Positions 17,636-25,328 of a stretch of DNA of 33,256 bases are shown piece after piece. Positions within the stretch are counted from its first letter, which is position 1; each line of letters begins with the position of its first letter. Source of the stretch: Gemmatimonadota bacterium (GTDB lineage: Bacteria > Gemmatimonadota > Gemmatimonadetes > Longimicrobiales > Gaopeijiaceae); contig JAOUPR010000043.1 of assembly GCA_029879725.1 (NCBI GenBank), positions 1 through 33,256 of the forward strand, read 5' to 3'. A program made the translations under genes and the position numbers. The notes beneath the pieces were generated by a model. The model was given only the letters and a program-made list of their open reading frames with translations, searched no databases and had not been told where the DNA came from.

Positions 17636-19330
17636 ATGATGTCCAAATCGCAATCGGCGGCTCCCCTGAGCCGGGTGACGCGCCGCCCGTGGGGGGTCGG
17701 ACTCCTCGTCGTATTGGCGCTGGGGGGCGTCTGGCTCGCCGGCCGGGCCCGAGCGGGGGGAGACGACGAGAGCGCCGATGCCCTCCTGCGCTACGTGCGC
17801 AGCCCGGAGACCGCGGCTACGGTGCGCTCTGCCTGCAGCTCGTGCCACGTCTTTCCGGAGCCCGACATTCTCCCGGCCGAGTACTGGATCACGGCCGTGC
17901 GCGGTATGTATCAGATCGCGGCCAATCGCGGCGTGGAGCTTCCCCTCAGGCCGGAGCAGGCGTTGGCCTGGTATCTCCATCACGCGCAGGAGGAGCTGCC
18001 CCCGGCGCCGGGCCGCACGGATGCGGGCCCGGGGTCGCTCGAGTGGGACGTCCACGCATGGAGACCGGCGGCCGCACGCCCTGCTTCCGAGCAAAAGCCG
18101 GGCGTGACCCACGTGGAGATCGCCCCCCTCCTCGGAGGGTCGGGTTCGGACATCGTCGTGTCCGACGTGTCCACGAACCGGGTGTACGCCCTGAGGCCCC
18201 ATGCCCCGGAGTCGGGCGCGGTGGAGGTGGGCGCGGTCCGCAATCCCGGGCGTCTGTCGGTCGCCGACCTGGACGGCGACGGAAGGGAGGACGTGATCGT
18301 GGCCGAACTCGGCGATCTCGTGCCGACCAACGACCCCGTGGGCTCGGTGGTGTGGTTCCGGGCCACCCCTTCCGGAGTCTTCGAGGCGGTCCGGATCGCC
18401 GACGACCTCGGCAGGGTCGGCGACGTACACGCCACGGACGTGGACTCGGACGGACGCACCGACGTCGTCGTGGCGGTCTTCGGATGGATGGAGGGCGGAC
18501 GCCTCCTGATCCTGGAGAACACGGGTGACGTGGACGGCGTCCCCACCTTCACACAGCACGTCCTGGACGAGCGCCCGGGGTTCACCGACGCACGGGCGGT
18601 CGACCTGGACGGCGATGGGCGCAAGGACATCGTTGCCCTCATCGCCCAGGAGTACCAGCAGGTCATGGTGTACTGGGCCGAGGACGACGGATACCGCGCC
18701 GAGGTCGCCTTCCAGGCGCCGAATCCCGACTGGGGCTTCACGGGGATGGAGGTGGTCGACTTCACCGGCAACGGACTCCCCGACGTGATCGTGGCCAACG
18801 GAGACAACCTCGACCTCACCTTCGCCAAGCCGTATCACGGGGTGGGGATGCTCGAGAACCTTGGCGCCGGGAAACTCGAGTACCGTCACCTCACCAGCAT
18901 GTACGGCGTGCACCGAGCGGTGCCGGTGGACCTCGACTCCGACGGCCTCCTCGATCTCGTCCTGTCCGCGTGGCTTCCCCCGAGCGTCGTGCCGATGGTG
19001 CCGGAGCCCCGGGAGGCGGTGGTCTGGCTCCAGCGCGTGGGACCCACCCGATTGGTGCGCCGGGTCCTGCAGCGGGATGGCGTCCACCACATGACCCTCG
19101 ACGCGGGCGACGTGACGGGGAACGGCGTGCCGGAGATCGTCCTGGGATGGATCGATCTGGGCGTGGTGGACCCGGGCCAGGCCAACCCGGGTGTGCCACT
19201 CGAACCCTTCGTGACGTGGTGGCGGAGCCGCGCGGTGTCCGAGGCCGGAAGATCCGCCGGCTCGGCGGGGGAGGGTGTGGACTGGAGCCCGGACGCGAGA
19301 CATGGCGAAACCGCCGATACCCCGCGGTGA
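17636..19330 (+). CDS. Membrane-anchored FG-GAP/VCBS propeller protein with a c-type heme site
   Basis: About 564 residues. An N-terminal hydrophobic segment (~20-36, VGLLVVLALGGVWLAG) is a signal or anchor. CSSCH (C67, C70, H71) then gives a single c-type heme attachment motif, followed by FPEPDILPAEYW. From ~residue 150 there are six calcium-type Asp-rich repeats: DLDGDGREDVIV, DVDSDGRTDVVV, DLDGDGRKDIVA, DFTGNGLPDVIV, DLDSDGLLDLVL and DVTGNGVPEIVL. These make an FG-GAP-like propeller on the outer face of the membrane. Start codons are ambiguous (GTG 17630, ATG 17636, ATG 17639); GGTGGGG at 17629-17635 would serve the later ATG. Function is unknown; an extracytoplasmic redox or binding role is inferred. 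Confidence 0.8.
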   Translation: MMSKSQSAAPLSRVTRRPWGVGLLVVLALGGVWLAGRARAGGDDESADALLRYVRSPETAATVRSACSSCHVFPEPDILPAEYWITAVRGMYQIAANRGVELPLRPEQALAWYLHHAQEELPPAPGRTDAGPGSLEWDVHAWRPAAARPASEQKPGVTHVEIAPLLGGSGSDIVVSDVSTNRVYALRPHAPESGAVEVGAVRNPGRLSVADLDGDGREDVIVAELGDLVPTNDPVGSVVWFRATPSGVFEAVRIADDLGRVGDVHATDVDSDGRTDVVVAVFGWMEGGRLLILENTGDVDGVPTFTQHVLDERPGFTDARAVDLDGDGRKDIVALIAQEYQQVMVYWAEDDGYRAEVAFQAPNPDWGFTGMEVVDFTGNGLPDVIVANGDNLDLTFAKPYHGVGMLENLGAGKLEYRHLTSMYGVHRAVPVDLDSDGLLDLVLSAWLPPSVVPMVPEPREAVVWLQRVGPTRLVRRVLQRDGVHHMTLDAGDVTGNGVPEIVLGWIDLGVVDPGQANPGVPLEPFVTWWRSRAVSEAGRSAGSAGEGVDWSPDARHGETADTPR

Positions 19331-19432
19331 GAGCCCCGCTCCGGGGTGCGGTGAAGTGGATGCATCGCACGTCGGCGGGGGGAAGTTCGGCGTGAGCCGA
19401 CCACCGACGTTGAAACTTCCACTCGTGCTCCC

Positions 19433-21166
19433 ATGAGACCCGACCGCTGGTGGTGGGCCACGGGAGCCTCCGTCGCCGTGGCGGTACTCGTGTGCACGTT
19501 TCCGGTGTTTCGGACACCCCTCCTCGAGCCCGACGACTACCGCTACCTGCAGATCATCCAGGAGGGGGACCGCGGACCCGTGGAGCTGGTCACCGGCTCC
19601 GCGGTGGTGGAGAACAGTTGGGATCATCTCTGGTGGACGGACACCGGACAGTCCGTGCGGTTCTTCCGCCCCACCGTCGTATTCAGCTACTGGCTGGACG
19701 GGACTCTGTATCCCGATGTCCAGCTTGGTCTCCTGGTGACCAATACGGTCATCCACCTTCTCTGTACGCTCATGTTGGCGTTGATCCTGACGTTTCTCGT
19801 CGGAAGGGGGTACGCGGCCTACATCGGCACGATGCTGTTCGCGGTGATGGCCTGCCATGCGGAGACGCTCTGGTACGTCGCGGGTCGCACCGACAGCCTG
19901 GCCGCCCTCTTCTTTCTGGCCGCGTTGGTGATGCACGCCCGGCTTCCCGAGCGCGCGGGACCGGCGCTCCTGCTGCCGGTAGCCGCCTTCGCCCTGGCGC
20001 TCCTCACGAAGGAGACGGCGGTCGCACTACCTCTGGTGGCGGTGATGTGGGACCGGTGGACGGAAGGAGGATGGCGCGAGCTCCGCGGGCGGGTCCCCGT
20101 GTACGGGGCCTACGCGGGCACGCTGGTGGCGTACCTGGTCCTCCGGGGGTGGACACTCGGCTCCGGGATGGACTGGGTATTCCCGTACCTGATGGATCCG
20201 AGTGATCCCGGATTCCCCCTGCATCTCTGGACGGGGGCGCGCAGCTACGCGGAGAACCTGTTCGCCGGGGCGATCACTCTTCCATTCCTTCAAGCGGATC
20301 AGCTCTCCTCGTGGACGAGTCCTTTCGGCCTGGGGGTGGCGGCGGCGGCAATGGGGACCATCGGAGTGACTCTGCGGAAGGATCCCAGGTTCCACATCCT
20401 GCTCGTGATGGCGGTGGGGAGCTGGTTGCCTACCGCCATCGCCTACGTGTCCGAGCGCTATCTGTACCTTCCGTCGGCCGCGCTGGCCGGCGCCGTCGCG
20501 CTCCTGCTGTCGTCGACGCGAGCCAGGCCCGCCCTCTTCCGGGTGCTGGCCGTCCTGGTGGTGGTGTGGGGAGGCCACCAGGCGATGAATCTCCGGAACA
20601 AGCATCGTATCGTCGCTTCGTTGCCCTATCGGACCGCCGCCGTGGTGGAGAGACTCTTCGCTCCCATCCGGGACGACATCCCCCCAGGCGCGGACGTGGT
20701 GTGGCTCGACTTTCCCTTCGACTGGGTATCGGCACAGTTCATGGAGCAGCTCCTGAGGGTGGAGTTCGACGATCCCGGTTTGAAGCTCTCCATCCTGACC
20801 CACGTACCCGTGGGCCGGGACATCCCGGAGAGACTCGTCTTGACCCGCCCGACACCGGTGACGCTCCGTGCCCACCGTAGCACGGGCGTGACGTCCAGAG
20901 GGGAGTCGCTCTTCCGCTGGGTGGACTGTGATCCGGGAGCCGTGATTCGCCGCTCGGCTCTCCCATTCGAGGCGACCATCGTCGAAGGATCGGAGGAGGT
21001 GTGCAGCACCGTGGACTTCCGCTTCGAGACGTCCCTCGACGAGAAGGTGGTGATCTGGTTCCGGCCCGATAAGCCGGTGGTGCCGCACCCGACTGGAAGG
21101 GTGGTGGATGGAAGCCTGCAGATCCTCGAAGTCCCCCCTCCCCTGGAGGGGACCGGCGAACGATGA
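19433..21166 (+). CDS. Polytopic GT-C-fold / TMTC-like membrane protein, putative glycosyltransferase
   Basis: A 577-residue membrane protein with about ten hydrophobic helices in residues 1-~395, then a soluble domain of ~180 residues. The first extracytoplasmic loop has an acidic pair (EPDDYRYLQ), where GT-C enzymes keep catalytic carboxylates. Downstream, VIHLLCTLMLALIL and HAETLWYVAGRTDSLAALFFL match the 'HPVHVEAVAWIAGRxD' pattern of TMTC/PMT-like glycosyltransferases with lipid-phosphate sugar donors. No TPR repeats follow, unlike TMTC proteins; the tail is a beta-rich unknown domain. The gene lies 102 bp after the heme-propeller gene on the same strand, with no clear ribosome-binding site. 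Donor and acceptor are not determinable. Confidence 0.65.
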   Translation: MRPDRWWWATGASVAVAVLVCTFPVFRTPLLEPDDYRYLQIIQEGDRGPVELVTGSAVVENSWDHLWWTDTGQSVRFFRPTVVFSYWLDGTLYPDVQLGLLVTNTVIHLLCTLMLALILTFLVGRGYAAYIGTMLFAVMACHAETLWYVAGRTDSLAALFFLAALVMHARLPERAGPALLLPVAAFALALLTKETAVALPLVAVMWDRWTEGGWRELRGRVPVYGAYAGTLVAYLVLRGWTLGSGMDWVFPYLMDPSDPGFPLHLWTGARSYAENLFAGAITLPFLQADQLSSWTSPFGLGVAAAAMGTIGVTLRKDPRFHILLVMAVGSWLPTAIAYVSERYLYLPSAALAGAVALLLSSTRARPALFRVLAVLVVVWGGHQAMNLRNKHRIVASLPYRTAAVVERLFAPIRDDIPPGADVVWLDFPFDWVSAQFMEQLLRVEFDDPGLKLSILTHVPVGRDIPERLVLTRPTPVTLRAHRSTGVTSRGESLFRWVDCDPGAVIRRSALPFEATIVEGSEEVCSTVDFRFETSLDEKVVIWFRPDKPVVPHPTGRVVDGSLQILEVPPPLEGTGER

Positions 21167-21270
21167 AGGGCGAGCCACCTCGACCCCGGGGGCCGGCTCA
21201 CGGTTCCATGTCGTCGCCCCAACGCGCGCCCTGACGCCGGACCCCGGTCGGACCCCCACGCCGTCGCGGG

Positions 21271-21300
21271 GTCGGCGGTGCCCGCCGGGGCACCGCCGAC
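21271..21300. terminator. Perfect 13-bp GC hairpin between convergent genes, probable bidirectional terminator
   Basis: GTCGGCGGTGCCC (21271-21283), loop GCCG, GGGCACCGCCGAC (21288-21300) is an uninterrupted 13-bp stem with a 4-base loop. It lies in the 143-bp gap between the plus-strand GT-C gene and the minus-strand amidohydrolase, 9 bp beyond the latter's stop. There is no T-run on either side. In high-GC genomes such I-shaped hairpins are common at gene ends, so termination is likely but not certain. Confidence 0.6.
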
Positions 21301-21309
21301 GCGTATCCG

Positions 21310-22980
21310 CTACCTGCCGTCGCCGATGGGCCGCACGGGAGGCGCCACCACGAACGGCTTCGTGACGATGTCCGGCTCCACGCCTTCCTTGGACTCGGCC
21401 ACGATCCGGGCCACTTCTTCCATGAGCTTGTCGTTCTCCATCACGACCCCATCCTTGATCGTGTGGATGATCCCCCGGGTGCGGTACATCTCCCGGGTCT
21501 CGGGATCCATGTTGATGGCGCCGAAGGGATACAGGTACCTGAAGTTCTCGGCGGGGCTTCCGTCCACCACCAGGAGGTCCGCGATGTAGCCTTTCTGGAC
21601 CATCCCCAGCTTGGGCTCCATGAGGAATTCTGCGGAGTTGTAGGTGGCGCTCCGCAGCACTTCCAGCGGATGCATCCCCGACTCCAGGACCAGCTGGAGC
21701 TCACGGATGTTGCCGAAGCCTCCGGTGGACCACTGGTAGTTGTCGTCGGTTCCGTAGGCGACGCGCCCGCCCCGCTTGTTGAACTCGTAGATCAGGTCGC
21801 CCCAGAGGTCGTACATGTAGTGCCACCGATACTCGTCCAGTGAGGTCCAGTTGTACTGGAAGGAGGCGTGGTTGTCGGGGTTGGGGAGGTGCCAATCCCA
21901 GAGCGCCTGGTGGGTGTACTTCTCGTGCCACGGAAGCCCCTGCGCCCGGATGATGTCGCGGTTGGCCTCGTAGGTGGCCCGGTTCGGCTGCATGGTGACG
22001 CCGTAGTAGACCAGGGAGTCCACCACGTCGTTGAGGAGGCGCTGGCGGGTCTCGGGGTTCTCTCCCGCCTCGATCCATACCTGGGCGGCCTCGCGAAACC
22101 GATGGTTCTCATCCCAGAAGTTGTAATCCACCGGGTAGTTCTGAACCTGCCGGTTCAGCGCGCTCTCTGCGTATCCGTAATGGTGGACGATCATGCTCAC
22201 CCCCAGGCGGGCGGCGTCCAGGGCGTTCACCTGGGACGTGCTTCCCGGCTGGATGTGCACCCCGGTGACGCCCCCGGCGGCCTCGATGGCCTGGGCGGCG
22301 GCCCCGAACATGGTGGGGTTCCAGCAGAGGCTGTTCAGGTACACCTGCCGCACTCCGTTGGCGATCATCTCCCGCGCGATCTGCGGCGCCATCTCCGGGT
22401 TCATCAACTCCTCCTCCGAGTAGTCGGTCTTGGAGCCCCAGCCGTAGATGGGGAACTGGCGCGGAGCCAGGATGTCGTTGTTCCGCTCCGCCTCCAGGAT
22501 GTCCTGGACGCGGCCTTCCTCGGCGGGACCGATGGAGGTGACCCCCGTGGCGAGCTGCATGTAGAAGACGTAGTCCAGCGGGAGGGCCTCCTCGCGGAGG
22601 TGCAGGTGCAGGTTCAGCATCCCCGGCATCACGTAGAGGTTGTCCCCCTGGATGATCCGGTCCCCCTGCATACGCTCCGGGTCGTTCCTGTCGTGGCGTC
22701 GCATCTCGGCGATGACGTTCCCCGTCACCAGGATGTCGTATGGACCCACGGCCGGGCCACCGTGCCCCGGAATGACCATGACGTTCCGGAGGACCAGCCG
22801 CTCGTAGGGGCCTTCCGCCAACTCCCCGTAGCTCCGCGTCTCCGAGGGCGACGGCTTGAGGGCGACTCGTTCCAACTGGGCCCGAGCCGGTGTCGCGAGG
22901 CCCATGGTGGACAGGAAGACGCCGAGGAGGGTCGCGAGGATGGGGGCTCCCAATGGGAACCCGGATTGCGTGCGCTGCAT
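21310..22980 (-). CDS. Secreted amidohydrolase-superfamily protein
   Basis: A 556-residue exported metal-dependent hydrolase with an N-terminal signal peptide (residues ~12-33, ending in ATPARAQ). The small beta-sandwich domain begins at RLVLRNVMVIPG. The metal-binding HxH is at H125/H127 in MPGMLNLHLHL, where N123 replaces the more usual Asp of the DxHxH pattern. Further candidate ligands are in VHIQPG and VHHYGY, with an Asp in YGTDDN near the end of the barrel. The C-terminal segment (GMVQKGYIADLLVVDGSP) rebuilds the small domain as in imidazolonepropionase/prolidase-like members. The ATG at 22980 has AGGAG 8 bases upstream; longer in-frame starts to 23235 would bury the signal peptide. 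Substrate is unknown. Confidence 0.87.
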   Translation of the reverse strand: MQRTQSGFPLGAPILATLLGVFLSTMGLATPARAQLERVALKPSPSETRSYGELAEGPYERLVLRNVMVIPGHGGPAVGPYDILVTGNVIAEMRRHDRNDPERMQGDRIIQGDNLYVMPGMLNLHLHLREEALPLDYVFYMQLATGVTSIGPAEEGRVQDILEAERNNDILAPRQFPIYGWGSKTDYSEEELMNPEMAPQIAREMIANGVRQVYLNSLCWNPTMFGAAAQAIEAAGGVTGVHIQPGSTSQVNALDAARLGVSMIVHHYGYAESALNRQVQNYPVDYNFWDENHRFREAAQVWIEAGENPETRQRLLNDVVDSLVYYGVTMQPNRATYEANRDIIRAQGLPWHEKYTHQALWDWHLPNPDNHASFQYNWTSLDEYRWHYMYDLWGDLIYEFNKRGGRVAYGTDDNYQWSTGGFGNIRELQLVLESGMHPLEVLRSATYNSAEFLMEPKLGMVQKGYIADLLVVDGSPAENFRYLYPFGAINMDPETREMYRTRGIIHTIKDGVVMENDKLMEEVARIVAESKEGVEPDIVTKPFVVAPPVRPIGDGR

Positions 22981-23172
22981 GACTGCCACTCCTGAGGAGG
23001 GTGCGTCGTGGGGCCGGCACCACCTCATGCCGGCCGGTTCGCGTGCCTCCCGGTGGAGTGTGCCGCATCCGCCCCGGGAAGCGGGGGCAACGTAACGGGG
23101 GCGGGGCTTCCGGATCAAAGACTCGATTCTCCGGACGCCCGGGCCGAACGGATATGACATGAGCAGCGGGGA

Positions 23173-23201
23173 TTGGTCGGCAACGGCCGCGTGCATAGAC
23201 T
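23173..23201 (+). promoter_or_regulatory. Weak sigma70-like promoter upstream of the rhodanese gene
   Basis: TTGGTC (23173-23178), a 17-base spacer and TAGACT (23196-23201) lie about 50 bp before the rhodanese ATG. Match to consensus is 3/6 and 4/6, so this is a tentative call. Confidence 0.25.
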
Positions 23202-23253
23202 TCGAACTCGTTCCACGGCCGACGGGGCCATCCACAGCGAGTCCGGAAACTCC

Positions 23254-23535
23254 ATGAAGTTCCGCAACAAGAAGGTCACCGTGCTCATCGACGTGCGTTC
23301 ACGGCTGGAGTTCTTCTTCGGCCACATGCCCGGCGCGGTCTGCATCCCCCTGTCGAAGATCAATGGCGCCACCCTGGATAGCCGCGGCATCGCGCGCGAC
23401 GCGGACATCCTCGTGTACTGCGCCAGCGGTTCGCGATCCGCGATGGCGGTACGGGTCTTGAAGCAGGAAGGCTACACGCGGGTGATGGACGGAGGCGGGT
23501 TGGCGGACGTGAGGAGGAACCTCTCGGACGACTGA
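23254..23535 (+). CDS. Single-domain rhodanese-like sulfurtransferase
   Basis: A 93-residue cytoplasmic protein consisting of one rhodanese domain. It opens with VTVLIDVRSRLEFFFGHMPGAVCIPLSKI, the standard rhodanese N-terminal pattern. The active-site loop is CASGSRS with C56 as the persulfide-forming residue, followed by AVRVLKQEGYTRVMDGGG. Length and layout match GlpE/PspE-type small rhodaneses without a signal peptide. The ATG at 23254 is chosen because family similarity begins right after it; an upstream in-frame extension to 23173 looks non-coding. It is divergent from the amidohydrolase across a 273-bp spacer and lies 63 bp before the cysteine-cluster gene. The sulfur donor and acceptor are unknown. 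Confidence 0.85.
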   Translation: MKFRNKKVTVLIDVRSRLEFFFGHMPGAVCIPLSKINGATLDSRGIARDADILVYCASGSRSAMAVRVLKQEGYTRVMDGGGLADVRRNLSDD

Positions 23536-23598
23536 CAACCGGATGCGTATCCCTCTCTCCCGTCCGATACCCGCCCTCCTCCCGTCCCGCCCGGAATA

Positions 23599-24057
23599 GT
23601 GGCCGCCGTGAAGCGTCCGTCCCGCGTGTGCGGGTCCTGCTCCGCCTGCTGCCGGGCGATGGGCGTCCACGAGTTGCGGAAGGGCGCCTGGCAAGCCTGC
23701 CCGCATCTGCGCGCGTCGGCCTGTGGGATCTACGCTCGCCGCCCGGGATCCTGCAGGAGCTTTGCATGCCAGTGGCTGCGAGGCGTACTCGAAGTGGACG
23801 GGACCGTCGACCCCGACCTCCGCCCCGACGCGTGCGGAGTGATCTTCGACTACCAGCCGGAAAGCCCCTTCGGTGACGTCTTCACGGCGTGGGAGGTCGA
23901 GCCCGGCGCATCGGTCCGGGGCCACGCGCGAGACATCATCGAGGGGCTCGCGGAACACTTCCCGGTCATGATCGTGACACCGGACCCGGACGGCGAGGAT
24001 GGGATGTCCCGCAAGAGGTTCGTCGACCCACGGCGACCGCGCGCCACCGGCGCCTAA
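23599..24057 (+). CDS. YkgJ-like cysteine-cluster protein
   Basis: A 152-residue soluble protein whose first ~60 residues carry the cysteine pattern of the YkgJ/UPF0153 (putative Zn- or Fe-S-binding) family: CGSCSACC at residues 11-18, then CPHL, CGIYARRPGSCRSFACQW. The remainder is not distinctive and has a charged, proline-rich C terminus. Cofactor and biochemical role are unknown for this family. The start is GTG at 23599 (a second GTG lies at 23608); only a weak GGA precedes it. Its stop overlaps the stop of the convergent queG gene by 4 bp. Confidence 0.7.
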   Translation: MAAVKRPSRVCGSCSACCRAMGVHELRKGAWQACPHLRASACGIYARRPGSCRSFACQWLRGVLEVDGTVDPDLRPDACGVIFDYQPESPFGDVFTAWEVEPGASVRGHARDIIEGLAEHFPVMIVTPDPDGEDGMSRKRFVDPRRPRATGA

Positions 24058-25328
24058 GCGCCCGCCACCCTCCCCAACGCCCACGCAGCCGCCTCGGCCA
24101 CCACCTGGTCGTCGTCCGACAGCGCGGCCATCAGGGCGTCCACGGCCTCGGGATCGGAGGTCGCCGAGGCCGCCAGCAAGTTCCCCAGCGCGATGGCCAC
24201 GTTGCGCCGCAGCCCCGCGTACCCCGCCCGCCGCATGGCCGACCCCCGCGTGTACGCGTCCCACTCCTCCTCGCTCATCCGCATGAGGTCGACCAGGGCG
24301 GGGCCGTCGGTGGTGGGGATGGTAGCCCTGATGGGACCGGCCTCGACGCACGCGGCCTCTCCATCGTCGTCGGGAGCGTCCGGGTCGCGGTCCCACTCGG
24401 CTTCCCACGCGGCACGCGCCGCATAATCCCGCTCAACCGCCGGTTCTGCGAATCGCCGGTTCCAGGGGCACACCTCCTGGCAGATGTCGCAACCGAACAC
24501 ACGGTTCCCCATGAGGGGGCGCAGCTCCTCCGGGATCGGTCCGCGGTGCTCGATGGTGAGGTACGAGATGCACCGTCGCGCGTCCATGACCGGGGCGCCG
24601 TCCGCATCCCGTCCCAGAAGCGCTCCCGTGGGACAGGCATCCAGACACGCCCGGCACGACCCGCACCGATCCGCCGCGAAGGGATCGTCGGAGGGAAGCG
24701 CGACGTCCACGAGCAGCACCCCGAGGAAGAACCACGACCCCGCCCGGGGATGGATGAGCATGGTGTTCTTCCCCTGCCACCCGAGCCCCGCGCGACGCGC
24801 CAGATCACGCTCCAGGATCGGGCCGGTGTCCACGTAGGCGCGAGCCCGCACGGGCGGCGGAGCGCTTCCAGCCGGAAGCGCCGCCCGCACGGGGGCACCG
24901 TCGTGGCCGGCGCCGGAACCCGCCGTCGAGCCCGCGCCCCCCCTCGTCTCCCCCTCCAGCCACCTCCCCAGGGCGAGGAGCTTCTTCTTCACCACCTTGT
25001 GGTAGTCTCGCCCCCGGGCATAGCGGGCGATCACCGCTCGAGACCGATCGTCGGGGACCCCGGGGGGATCCTCCTGGTGGTACGGATGGGTCACCACCAC
25101 CACCGACCGGACGCTCTCCATCGTGAGGGTCGGATCCTCCCGCCGGGCCACCGCGTCCTCCCTGGCCAGGTAGCCCATCCCCCCGTGGTACCCACGGGCG
25201 ACCCAGCGGCGGAAGAACGCGGCCTGCTCGCTGGGCTCCGGGGTGGTGATTCCACACCGGGAGAACCCGAGCGTCGCGGCGTGCTCCTTCAGCGCCGCCG
25301 CCAGCGTCCCGGCGGCGTCCTCAGGCAT
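24054..25328 (-). CDS. queG: Epoxyqueuosine reductase
   Basis: A 424-residue cytoplasmic enzyme that reduces epoxyqueuosine to queuosine in the tRNA wobble base, using cobalamin and two [4Fe-4S] clusters. Visible are the YVDTGPILERDLARRAGLGW block with the conserved Asp, GKNTMLIHP, and the ferredoxin-type motifs CGSCRACLDACPTGAL and CDICQEVCPWN. A C-terminal HEAT-like helical repeat (RRNVAIALGNLLA...DDDQVVAEAAAWALG) is also present in QueG. It is longer than E. coli QueG (379), mainly through a Gly/Ala-rich insert of about 30 residues (near 24840-24955) before YVDTGP. The ATG at 25328 overlaps the end of the glycosyltransferase gene by 8 bp, implying co-translation. Confidence 0.92.
   Translation of the reverse strand: MPEDAAGTLAAALKEHAATLGFSRCGITTPEPSEQAAFFRRWVARGYHGGMGYLAREDAVARREDPTLTMESVRSVVVVTHPYHQEDPPGVPDDRSRAVIARYARGRDYHKVVKKKLLALGRWLEGETRGGAGSTAGSGAGHDGAPVRAALPAGSAPPPVRARAYVDTGPILERDLARRAGLGWQGKNTMLIHPRAGSWFFLGVLLVDVALPSDDPFAADRCGSCRACLDACPTGALLGRDADGAPVMDARRCISYLTIEHRGPIPEELRPLMGNRVFGCDICQEVCPWNRRFAEPAVERDYAARAAWEAEWDRDPDAPDDDGEAACVEAGPIRATIPTTDGPALVDLMRMSEEEWDAYTRGSAMRRAGYAGLRRNVAIALGNLLAASATSDPEAVDALMAALSDDDQVVAEAAAWALGRVAGA

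Noticed and set aside
19334..19401. Short hairpins (CCCCG/CGGGG and GTCGGC/GCCGAC) between the heme-propeller and GT-C genes
   Set aside because: A 5-bp stem and a 6-bp stem with a 19-base loop are expected by chance at this GC content, and the genes are co-directional.
17288..19936. 882-codon minus-strand open frame opposite the heme-propeller and GT-C genes
   Set aside because: It spans several plus-strand genes, has biased shadow composition and no recognisable motif.
23090..23118. TTGATC-17-TTACGT as a minus-strand promoter for the amidohydrolase
   Set aside because: The -10 element matches consensus at only two of six positions.
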